Assembly: GCA_021495925.1 (NCBI GenBank)
Contig: JAKEKT010000016.1
Span: forward strand, 248,001 to 312,000
Direction of reading: 5' to 3'
Source of the DNA: Diplodia intermedia
Lineage: Eukaryota; Ascomycota; Dothideomycetes; Botryosphaeriales; Botryosphaeriaceae
Length of the DNA: 64,000 nt
Under the pieces are notes generated by a model. The model was not told the origin of the DNA, did no database searches, and saw only the letters and a program-made list of their open reading frames with translations. The translations under genes were made by a program, and so were the position numbers. Of this stretch, positions 21,894-32,035 are shown piece by piece. The stretch's first letter is position 1. Each line of letters starts with the position of its first letter.

Positions 21894-24800
21894 ATTGAGA
21901 AGCTGGGTACGCTGTCATGAGATTAGGATTCTCCTTTTAATTACTGTTCATCTTTGGACAGCGGGCCTTAGGAGAGCATGACTAGAGGGCACTCGCAAGA
22001 CACGACGCCTGTGCCAAATTAGATACGTGAAGTTACTTCTCTAGCTGTTCATCGCAAGGGGTCCCATGATTCCGCCGCGCATCCTTCAGGCAAGATAATC
22101 ATAACGTGCGCAGCAGCGAAGAAGAATGGCTGGCATCGCAAAATCTAGACCGCAGTCCACGGAGTTGAAAGGAGTTCATGCGCAGGAACGTTGAAAAGCG
22201 AACCTAGAACAACTCCGCGGGGACGCCAAATGCCGTAAGCCGCCGCCTGTCACCCACATATAGACTCGGCGAGATCCCACCGATGCAGCCACCTCTGATA
22301 AGCACCCGCACGACTAGTCCGCATCACCTCACCCCCGGCCTCCCTCTCTTTCTTTCCTACTCATCATCCCGTAACGTGGCCTTCGATGGGGAAGAAAGGT
22401 CTTGGCAATCGGCTCCGCAGCGTATGGGAAAGAGACGAGAGAGATAAACAGGACCATGTTAAGGCACGGGACGCATCATAGTTGCATATTTGCGGGGTAT
22501 AGTACCAGCACGTTCAGTAACGTTGTAGCGGAGTATGCTCTAGCGCGTGTTTTTGTTTCCTTTCTTCGGTGAACGAAGAGGCCGTTGGAGGCGGTGGGGG
22601 ACTGCCGCCAGGGGGTTGATGCATGCACCTACATTACATACGCGCTGGCTTATCTGCGTTTGGTTCTGTGGCCAATGGCAGGTGGGCAGACGGAACGGCT
22701 GTTGATGACAAAAAGAGGAAGGTGCGAGCCGGGAAACAAGGTATCGGGTGATTCTCGTTCGCACAACAGGATTCAGAAAAACAGGTGAGGACGTACGCTC
22801 GGTTGTTTTGAGTTGATGTTGGAGCAGGGAGGAAAGAGCACCAGGTCGCCATGTTGCCTTTTGTTGCAAATTAAGCAGCAAAGCGGCAAGTTTTGTCACG
22901 CAGTAAGGATGCAAACCGGTTGTGTGGGGTCGGCTACGCAGCTATTTACACGCGCGACGATGGCTGCATCGAGGAAACAAACAAGAAAGGAAAACAAAAA
23001 GCATCGAAGCCTATACACAACAAGAAATAAAGCGGAGTCATGACGTTTCAAGCACCCTGCATGGCGTAGCGGGTTGAAGGGACCGCCGCCTGTGCTGGAT
23101 GGGAATCTGGCGGGAGTAATAACATTTCTTTTGTCAACCCGCCGGGGATAGATGAGCGGCAAGCGGCCCTGGATTTGCACGAGAATAGCGTGGCGTGCGC
23201 GCCGGATAGAGGCATCCAAAGGTTGTAGTAACATCCGTCAGCTGCATGAGGAAAAATGCAGGGGAAAAAAGAGGCGGTTGCCCGTTCTTGCGCTACCGTC
23301 GACTACCGCTCGCTGCGCGCTCCCGACGAGCCCCGGACGAAGCAGCGACATGTTCTATTTGAGATGCGTCCGTTTTTCTTCTTCCTTTTTTTTTGGAACG
23401 AAAAAATGAGAAAGGAATCGGGCATATGACCAGGCCGAGCGTCTCTACCCGTCGTTTGCCTTGTACGCTACCACGACCAATTTGTGAGCGATCTTTCACT
23501 GCAATGCCGATGCATCTTCATCGATGCAGGCTGAGATCGATAGATCGTATATCTATAGTGAGTGGCACGACAAACCAAACCACGACACAAAGAGGTCAAG
23601 GATCTTGTGTTGGATCGTGATAGACAGGAGAGATTTCACTCATGGACAGAAACCTTCGATCAAGCACTGGGTTCGATGGTACCATGTAGTCAAAACACAC
23701 CAAGCTGCGTGAATCATTCGCGACATGTCCGTCTTCTGCTTTTTCTCCCAACTCTTTGGTCTTTTTTCCTTCCGGGTTGACTGAAGCGTAGAAGCTGTTT
23801 GTCAATGGCGCTTCACTGCAGGCCATTGGATAAGGCTCGCGAGCTCGAGATCAGAGCGTGAGTGGGCACCACGCAGCACTACTCGCCAATAAGCAAACCA
23901 AAAGCCTCCCCCGACGAACTGGAAGCATTGCCGATGGTCCAGCGTGCTAGATCTGGCGGAAAGCGGCTCAGGGGAAGTGAGGGGAGAGATGCTGCTGCCA
24001 CGGAAACGGCGGTGGAAGAGAAGGCGGGGATAACGCCCAACGGCCATGCAAGAGTGCTGCTATCTCGGTTTGTTTTGGCACCCACCCAGGCCGGTTGCAG
24101 AATAAAAAAGCAAATGGCGTACCGGCCTTGCAGGTGGGGTGGACATGGGATGCCGCCCCCCACTGCGCGTCGGCGATCTGCAGACCCATTTGGTCCGCTG
24201 CGAGCGCGCCACCGGAATGCAGCGGTCCTTGATACTGGCTGCTGGAGAGGTGGGCTGGCCAGACGGCGAGCTGGCGGATGCTGTGTAAGTGAGACATGCA
24301 TGCTGCGCGCACACGAGTTATGTAGTGGATGTATGGAGGTGTGGGCGGCATCACAGCGCCGTTGTGTAGCCGGGTAATCTTTAATGAAGAAGAGCGTCAT
24401 GCAGCAGCAGCGCCTACACCCGCTGTCCCCGCCGCGCTGCGGCATGAGATCGACGCAGAGCATCCCGCTTGATACACCATGAAAAGAGGAGACAACCGGC
24501 GGCGCCAGCAGAAAAAGCAAATCCCCGCTGCAGGGGAAGCGCAATGCAGTCCAGCTTTTTCCGCACCGTGTGTCATCGCACGGCATGCCGACGCCCGAAA
24601 AGAGCCACAGCAGATGCAGAGAGCAGGCCACCACGCAAAGCAAGGCCGTTGGCGAGCGGCGTAAGCATAACGCGCGGACGCCGGCTCCACGTTCTTGTCC
24701 GTTCACCACACCTTACCTAAAAGTCTGCTGGGAAGAGAAAGGTTGGAAGTGAGCTGTTGGAAATGGTTTCACCGCTTCTCCATGCTCCAACCTCTTTCCC

Positions 24801-26400
24801 TCTTCTCGGATTCTCCACAGACATTGACTGTGACCATTACTCATGTACTTTGCGAGGCTACGTGCGGCCCCGCCTGTCACCACCACTCTTTCGGCTGATG
24901 CTCACAGCCCAATCGACAGGTCCACTCAATAGGGTTTTTAGGTTATCGGAGGGTCCCACTGCTGCAGGCGTCGGCTGCTCAGGCGGCGATACATACCCAG
25001 AGGCGATCACCTCAAGCAGCAGCTAGCGGGAGAGCTACGCGGCAGCAACACGCGGTTTTAAGTGTCGGCGCCGTTGTCGGACTTCGTCAGCGTCCGTCAA
25101 TAGCCGCGAACGGACGGCGAGTAGGACGCGTAGAGGGCCTGTCTCTACCGGTCTGACAGACTCGGCAAGCGTGAGGCAAGCACGGCGAGGCGGGTTGCTG
25201 AGTGGGCGAGCCAGACGGGCTGGAGCTGCCGTAGGAGGCAAAGGCAGCGGAGACCAGGCGGGTGGGAGGGCGAGGAGGGAGTCCGGTTACACGGAAATAT
25301 GGGGAAGCTCGCCGATGGGCTGGGCTGGGATTCGTGGATAGCGTGCATAGGCGACATGCGGGGGGCCGGGGCGTGCATAGCCTTGCATTTGGCGGTCTGG
25401 GTTATGCTGTGCTGGCAGGCGAGGCTGTCTGGCCAAATGGTCGTCTCTGATCGGCGACGACGGTGTGGTGTCGAGAGGCTCGGGTGCGGCAACGGCTCTG
25501 GTGCTAGTGGAGCGTGGAATGAGGCGGCGGTTCGGGGAGCGAAGGTCGTGGCATGGCGCTGGAAGCCACCACGATCCGGGGAAGCCGGGGCGTGCGTGCG
25601 GCGGGCAGCGGATGCGGACGGCCGAGCAGGCAGGATGGATAGCCTTTCATTGCACGCCGGGTTCGGGACTCATGGGCGGCGCGTCAGCTTTCCGTGTTGG
25701 TCTCGGAGACGGCACCGCCAACCCCGTCCGACAACCCAACAGCCGCAACGCACGACTCGGAGCGCCGTATCCTCAGCCCGCCACTCAGCCCGCCGCTCAT
25801 TTGGCACGCGAGATAGCAAATGGCGAAGCAAACGCCGGCCGGCCCGTCACTCGCATATGTATCAGTCAGGCATCCCGGCTCCTGGCTTGGGCCGCTGCAG
25901 GGACAGGGCCGCCGCGGAACGGCGGACACCCGTGAGAGAACGACGTTCCGCTGCGCTGCTGCGTTTCAGGTCGCGCGTGCTTCTGGGGATGCGGCGACCT
26001 GCTTCCAGCGTCCAGCTTCCAGCGGGAGCGGGTTGGAGCTGGCGTGTGCGCCGACGCCGGCGCCGGCTTCTGGAAGGCCAGTGGAAGACGGAAGCGGAGC
26101 GGCGGCGGCCAGCGAGCAAGGGCTGAGGCGACGTCTGGGCCGGAGCCGGGCTGGCGTGGGGTGCGAGGTGCGAGCTCGGGGCGCTTGCAGGAGGATTATC
26201 TCGGGGAAGTGAGCCAGTGGCCGGCCGGCCCCCGGCCAAGCGCGCACCGCGCACGCACGCATCCACCCCCTGTCCTTGGCCCTTCCCCCACAGATTGCAG
26301 CGCAAGCACATCGCGGGCTTGCCCTTTCCGCCCGCCTCGCATGCGAGTCAGGATGGCGGTGTAGCAACCTCCAACCCATTCGCCCGCCGCTCGTACTGTT
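21894..26400. other. Gene-poor stretch of about 4.5 kb
   Basis: No gene is supported here on either strand. The left half (to ~24,000) is mixed in composition and carries only short open frames. The right half (25,000-26,350) is markedly GC-rich and so shows long accidental frames in several phases, full of Arg, Ala, Pro and Gly. I found no transposase or reverse-transcriptase motif, no tRNA-like box B sequence and no obvious array of repeats. The right end probably holds the upstream regulatory region of the small gene at 27113. Confidence 0.5.
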
Positions 26401-26406
26401 GTAGGG

Positions 26407-26414
26407 TATAAATA
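26407..26414 (+). promoter_or_regulatory. Candidate TATA box for the 96-residue protein gene
   Basis: TATAAATA, an exact strong TATA match in a GC-rich setting. It lies at the left end of the AUG-free, pyrimidine-rich leader leading to the start codon at 27113. Position and strand fit a transcription start near 26440-26470; this is inference, without transcript data. Confidence 0.55.
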
Positions 26415-26439
26415 ATCGGCGCGCCTTCGGGAGCGCACG

Positions 26440-27112
26440 CTGGAGCCTGCTGCCTCAAGGCGCTCTGAAATTTCGAGACACGCTCGCACTGGCCTCAGTC
26501 CTCCTCAAGCCACCTCCGCATACGTGTTCAGCCGCCAATCACTCTGCCCTTGTCTTGCCTCGCCTCATCGCCAGAAGCCACTACCAACCGTGTTCTTTTT
26601 TGGTCCGCCGTCCATTTCATCATCCGCCGCCCCTTACTTCTCCGTCTCTCGCCTGCCTATATTACCACGCCTCCCCAACGCCCATCCCCGTCCTCGCCAT
26701 TCCTTAGAGCCCTCCATCCGCAGAGCCTGTCTCCCCGGAACGCCGTCTGAAACCCTCATTCTCCACGCCAACCTCTGTCCGCCATTATCCGCATCCGGCC
26801 CATTCCCCACGGACTTTCCTCTTTGGGAAAGGCACCCCGGACCACCCCCATAATCCAACACCCTGGGCTCCAGCTGGTAAGCTTATTGCGCAACCAACGC
26901 TCCCTATCCGCCCCCTTCGCATCCGGGAGAAATGTTGAACTAATGTTTTTTTATCTCCGCAGTAGCTCGTCGACGTGTCATCTGTACAACGCGGGCGCAA
27001 CACATAAATACAGCCCCACCGCGATCCACCCCCAGACCCCACTGGGCTCCACATCAACACATCAAAAACAATCGCTCCGGTTGTTGTCTCCAACACCAAC
27101 CAACACCCAAAA
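26440..27112 (+). promoter_or_regulatory. Long 5' leader with a 5' UTR intron (26877..26962)
   Basis: The stretch is C/T-rich and contains no ATG apart from two (26932 and 26943), both inside a clear intron. That intron is 86 nt long: donor GTAAGC, an ACTAAT branch-like site, a T-run and CCGCAG. Removing it leaves an uninterrupted leader of nearly 590 nt with no upstream start codon. The transcription start is inferred from the TATA box at 26407. Confidence 0.55.
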
Positions 27113-27403
27113 ATGTCTCTCCTCTCCCAGCCCCGCCCCGTGCACCCGCGCGAGCGCCTCTCGCTCTTCACAACGCACCACGACGGCAGCACTTCCAGCC
27201 TGTCGGCCGCGCTCGAAGCCTCGTCGCCGCTCGACATGACGCGCCACCCCAAGGCCATCCAGGAGACGCTCGAGGCGCCGCCGCCGTCGCCGGTCGACTT
27301 CGGCCGCAACGGCTTCCACCAGCCGCACCAACAGTCCGCCGAGGAGCTGTGGGCCGCCGCGAGAAGGCGGCTCGACGAGGAGGTCGGCGTCATCAGCGCA
27401 TGA
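27113..27403 (+). CDS. Small conserved-looking protein of unknown function (96 aa)
   Basis: A single exon of 96 residues, starting at an ATG in the good context CCAAAAATG. I do not recognise a named family. The protein is soluble-looking, without signal peptide or membrane segment. It has a basic start (MSLLSQPRPVHPRERLSLF), a Ser/Thr-rich middle (HHDGSTSSLSAALEAS), a PPPSPVDFGRNGFHQPH proline segment and an acidic/basic helix at the end (SAEELWAAARRRLDEEVGVI). Its reality rests on the strong start context, codon use like its neighbours, and the unusually clean upstream leader with its own intron and TATA box. Such small single-exon proteins with long leaders are often stress- or development-regulated in filamentous fungi; that is inference. 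Confidence 0.7.
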   Translation: MSLLSQPRPVHPRERLSLFTTHHDGSTSSLSAALEASSPLDMTRHPKAIQETLEAPPPSPVDFGRNGFHQPHQQSAEELWAAARRRLDEEVGVISA

Positions 27404-28126
27404 TTGACTCGCCCGTTCAACGTGTTGTGCGTTGAAGTTGTACAGCGCTTCTCTTTCTATCTTGGCTTCTTCATCGGTGCGCCGGGAATTCAGGGTCGGT
27501 TAAAGCGGGGAACGGGAAAACCACTGGCGTCTGTTGAGCTTTCTTGTTTGTTTGTTTGTTTGGGCGTGCTGTCATGTTGCATTCTCACCGGTTGTTACTC
27601 TTCACAAAGGCGATTGAGAGGGTTGAGTTCTTTAGGTTTGGCTCATGTGTTTTGATAAGTCCTACGAGCTCGGCGTGCGGGAGGAATGGGAATGGGGCAA
27701 AAGATTTGATGGATCCATGCTATTCACCAACTTGTTTACACTCGCAATCGTTCGTCGCGGCGCGATAGTGAAAGGCTAATTGTGCGCTAATGATGTCCCC
27801 TTCGTCCCTGGTGGAAGCGAAGGGAAGGAACCGCCAGCCGATACAATCTTGCGAGTCGCACAATCCACCGTGTGTTGACGGACGTGCACCCGCCGCTGCA
27901 GATCAATGACGCGGATGAGGGGCTCGCCATTACACCGAGGCATTGCGCGTTTTGTTTCTATCTTTGTTCGCTGTTCATTTTTGCCTGCGGGCAACGAGCA
28001 CGCAACGTAGTCCATCACAATTTCAAATATTGGAGCTTCTAGAAGAGCGGCGATCGAGTCCGTTTCCCCCCATCATAAATTCTTCCTGACGACCCTGCGA
28101 GCGCCAATCAGCATGCCTACTTTGCA
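27404..28126. other. Convergent intergenic region after the 96-residue protein gene
   Basis: About 720 bp between convergent genes. It contains a short TTTG repeat near 27547-27561. No gene is supported. Confidence 0.5.
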
Positions 28127-30452
28127 TCAGGGGTCTGATGCGGAGTGTGGCTGATCCTGTAGCGCCCTCAACCGGCGTATCTCCTGTCTCACAGGCCCAA
28201 CCTCGTCAGCAGCACCTGTTCCGTCATTCCCGGTATCCTTTCGAGCCGTGCCGTCCTCAGCGATTGTTCCGTTCCGGTCCCCTGTAGACCTGCGAGGTGA
28301 AAGCATGGGGCGCGAAAGGCTTTGGATGGTCGCTGCGAGTCTGCTCCCACCTCCTTTGAGAGCCTTTTCCATCCTCCACTGCCGCATCGACTCGTGCACT
28401 TCGGCGTCGAGAAGAAGCTCGTTGATGGACACCCAATTGGCATACCGCAAGGCGTCCAGTGGATAGCCAGAACTAGTCTTCATCACCGGTTTGAGCGGCT
28501 GGTCCGTCGCAGGAAGACGGGGATCTGTCGTGAGCTCATCGTAGACCGTGCGCAACGCCATGTTCGATCCCATCGCTGGTCTAGAAACCAGTGACATGGG
28601 AAGGCCATGTTCGTAGAAGTTGAGGAGCTTGCCGGAGTTGATGAGCGCGGAAATTGACCCAACCTGAGACTTGATTTCCGGTATCGTGGCGTTAACGAGA
28701 CCATAGTCAGCTTCTGTGAATTCCAGTCTACGCGTGGCTTTTGGCTCTTCCGTAGCGTTTGGCTCCTCCGTGGCTTTTGATTCTCCCTTGGCTATTTCTT
28801 GTTCGATCAAGTATTTTGTGTCGTCTGTCATAGCGTGGCTGAGCGAGGAAGTCTGCTCTTGCAAAAATCCGACGTGGCCAGCGTTGATGCTTGCGCGCGC
28901 CAAAGCTTGCCAGTCTCGCAGGTCCAGCTGTGTCCCAGATGCCTCGGCTGCTTCCACAAGGCTCTTCCAGCTCAATTCGAGTAGTTCAACATGCTTGATC
29001 TGACCAGCCGCAAGGACTAAAGATCTACGCATCACTTCATTCTGATCCAGGCCCGCGTCGGAAATATCTTTGATTGTTCGGCCGAGGAGCTCAGGCAGTC
29101 GCGCCTTTCCTGCAAGGCCCACCAGGCTAGCAGCAGTCGATTTGGTAAGCGGGATACCGGCTTGCGATATGGTCAGCACTGCTTCGGCTGCAGTGTTACC
29201 AACGAGCCGATTGAAATTTTCGCGGACGTTTTCCTGCCGAGAGTCTCCTGGAATTAGGCTTTCGAATCCTTTCACGAGTACACTGAGATGATGGCCTCCA
29301 ACAGATCCGCCGGCACCAGTGTAAGCGTACATAGCGTCCAGCATTCCCTTGACAGCAATAAGTCTGTCCTTAATGGTGGCACGAAACTGGCTCGACACCA
29401 GCTTGCCCAGGGTGACGGTCAAATGCTCAGGTCTTAGAACAATGCCAGACCGACAAGCCATCATGAAAACGGTGTAAGACTCTGCGAGTGGCCTGTTATG
29501 TATGAACATCTCGAAAAAGCGCTCCGGGACTTGGGTTGGAAATAGGCGCAGCGCAGTATCAAATCCAAGGTATGCATTTCGCCAATCACCCCGGGTTACT
29601 CTCGCGAACGAAATCCCCTGCAGCAATGAAGTGGGGAGTCCTTTGATCATGACGGGCTGGCCGCGATCCGGCACCATGGCTTCCGGCGAAAGATGGTACT
29701 CGGCGAAATTTCCAGGAAAGCGATGGAGGGCTTCAGCATACACAGCCTCCAGTTCGGCCAGCTCGACTTTTCCATGTGCCGCCAGCAGCTCAATTGCAGC
29801 TCCGTAGACAGCAGCATCCACAAAGTCGTTGCCCTTTCGCTTGAGCCATGCCCAGAAATCGAGCCCCCGGTCGAACTGCTCAGCTTCCTTGAGAAAAGAC
29901 AGCAAATGTAGACTTGCGACAGTGTGTGGCGGAATGGCGCCAGTCCGGATATCTTCGATGACCCGGTCGGTGAACTCAAGCAGAACTGGCATGGCTTGCG
30001 GTTTGCTCTTCTTTGGCAAGCGGCGGAAGTAGGTGTGGATCAACTTGGCGAGGTGAAGGACACCATTGTGTGTGAGGAGAAGGTTCATGTTTGGATAGAG
30101 GCGAATGGCTTCCTCGAGGTTTCCGCTGCTACATTGTTCACGAAAGAGCAGGACTATCTGTCAAGTAGTGAGCCTCAGTGAGTCGCCTGAGCAGGCATTA
30201 CGCGCATACCTCTGCTGATTGCTCGTCAATGACTGGAGGTGGAGAGACGAATCTACCCTGTTTGAACTTCACGCGTTTGAGGAAGGAAGATTGCGTCTGC
30301 GGACGGCGAGTTTGAGGATGCGCTGCATCATGCTTTGCCGCAACAGAGCCGGCGATGAAGTGGGCATGTCGGAAGACTGCGCAGGCTCTGCGCGGAACGA
30401 GAAACGGGGCAGAAGGGCAGACTGCGGCAGCGATGCTGCGGGAGCTCGACAT
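28127..30452 (-). CDS. Mitochondrial PPR-like helical-repeat protein, possibly CIA84
   Basis: Two exons, 30452..30210 and 30157..28127, give 757 residues. The splice joins DEQSAE to IVLLFREQCSSGNLEEAIRLYP in frame. The chosen start MSSSRSIAAAV begins a basic, Ser/Arg/Ala-rich, acid-poor sequence typical of a mitochondrial presequence. The rest is helical with repeat-like units (FDRGLDFWAWLKRKGNDFVD, AVYGAAIELLAAHGKVELAE, WRNAYLGFDTALRLFPTQVP), consistent with the pentatricopeptide class. The pattern reminds me of fungal complex I intermediate-associated protein 84, an assembly factor for the membrane arm of NADH dehydrogenase, but I cannot confirm this without a search. A short in-frame duplication (EPNATEEPKATRR, residues ~455-470) lies in a low-complexity linker. 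It lies head-to-head with RET3, start codons 403 bp apart. Confidence 0.75.
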
Positions 30453-30855
30453 GAGGGGCGCGAGCAATGCGGAGTGTTGGCGGGCGGTTGTGCAGAAAAG
30501 TTTCTGGAGACGCGCATTGTTTCGTGAGCGAAAGGTCGTGGCCGCATCCTTTTTCGCGACACCGGTGCAGGCACTTTGGACCTCTTGATATTTATTCTTG
30601 GAACCGTCTGGCTCACTGGCTTGATGGTGCAATGTGAGATGGCTAGCGAGCAGAAACCATTTGCTATGCGGGACACGGTCTTCCATCATTCATGATGATC
30701 TGCGGACCCTTGCGCCGGGCGAAGGCGGTGAGGCTTCGAAAAGGCCAGCGAGCTCAGGCGCGGTAGGTAGCAAGGGGAATCACCGGCCGCGCTGCTCAAC
30801 TCGCAACCACTCTCGCGCCGCATAGCAACCCGGACTCGCGGCCACACTGCCCACC
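30453..30855. promoter_or_regulatory. Divergent promoter between the PPR-like gene and RET3
   Basis: A 403 bp gap between opposite start codons, so it should hold both promoters. I see no clear TATA box and cannot name factor sites with confidence. Confidence 0.5.
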
Positions 30856-31508
30856 ATGGCCCTCTCGCTTTTCTCCGTCAACGCAATCCTGATCCTCTCC
30901 ACCGACGACTCGTCGCGCATCCTCGCCAAGTACTACAATGCTCCCCATCCTCCCGCTGGCACTCCCGCCAGTGCCACGAGCTATCCCGGCGCGAACCCCT
31001 ACCCGAACCTGAAGGACCAGAAGGCCTTTGAGAAGGGCCTCCTCGAGAAGACGGCCAAACAGACCAGCGATGTCATCCTCTACGACAACCGCGTCGTTGT
31101 GTTCAAGATGGAGTCGGACGTCATGCTGTACGTCGTGGGCGGTGCCGACGAGAATGAGATTCTGCTTTACAACGTCATCCTCGCCCTCCGTGACTCCCTG
31201 AACATCCTGCTCAAGTAAGTTGCGCGCCGAATGCTCGCCATTGGAGCTGGCACTGACCAGATTGCAGGAACTCCACCGACAAGCGCACCATCATCGAGAA
31301 CTACGACCTTGTTTCGCTCGCAATAGACGAGATTGTCGACGATGGCATCATCCTCGAGACGGATCCGGTCATTGTCGCGTCGCGCGTCAGCAGGCCGCCC
31401 CAGCAGGACTTCAACCCAAAGAACATCGATCTCTCGGAACAGGGTCTGCTCAACGCATGGGAGTTTGGCAAGCGGACGCTGGGCGAGCGCTTGAGGCAAG
31501 GTCTCTGA
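30856..31508 (+). CDS. RET3: Coatomer subunit zeta (COPI)
   Basis: Exons 30856..31214 and 31268..31508 give 199 residues, as expected for zeta-COP. The splice restores Lys-Asn in LNILLKNSTDKRTI. The protein has the longin-like adaptin small-chain fold: LFSVNAILILSTDDSSRILAKYY at the start, then KTSDVILYDNRVVVFK-like and VVGGADENEILLYNVILAL segments, and IDEIVDDGIILETDP near the end. Zeta pairs with gamma-COP in the COPI coat for Golgi-to-ER retrieval. Together with SEC24 the window encodes members of both early secretory coats, though far apart. Confidence 0.95.
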
Positions 31509-32035
31509 GCTACATTGGCATGTTTGGCGTTATGATCTGGGCATATCCGTGGCCGGTGGCCTGAGTCCGGTCACGGCAACAGCTATGGAGGGCACGTTGG
31601 GACGAATCGGAAGCCATGATGAGACTGGGCCATTCCGCTTTGTTGTCCACACCTCTTATCAAGAGGGTTCGGGAGGCAGTGGCAGCAGGCTGGCTGTAAA
31701 ATGGGTTGGAGCCCGTAGAGGGCGCGGGCTGAACAGAGATTCTACAATGCTTGCTGAGGAGCATGATTTCCTTGGGGCTTAGATACAACGAATTATTGAC
31801 ACTGGGCGTCGTTGCGGACGACGCCGCTCTACTGTTTGCGGAGACGGGTGATTGCCAGGTGTACTGTGTACCACCGGAGCCGCAGGCCCAGCCACTCAGC
31901 CCTACCGGCAGCCCCGCGATCGGCTGCTTCTTGGCGCACGCGTCTCGGGCAATGACGCACATTGAAAACGTCCGCCGCCCCGCCCACCTTCGCCGAACAC
32001 CAACACGGCTCCCAGACACACCCCTGCCATCCAAG
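31509..32035. other. Intergenic, RET3 3' flank and RQC2 promoter
   Basis: About 530 bp. Small open frames exist on both strands but carry no recognisable motif. The right part is the promoter of the NFACT gene that starts at 32036. Confidence 0.5.

Noticed and set aside
23879..24709. Open frame of 276 codons on the minus strand
   Set aside because: Cys-, Ser- and Pro-rich without domain or convincing start codon; adjacent frames are equally open in part.
25299..26126. Open frame of 275 codons beginning with ATG
   Set aside because: It is extremely rich in Arg, Gly and Ala, overlaps open frames on the other strand, and has no recognisable motif. The high GC content explains the absence of stops.
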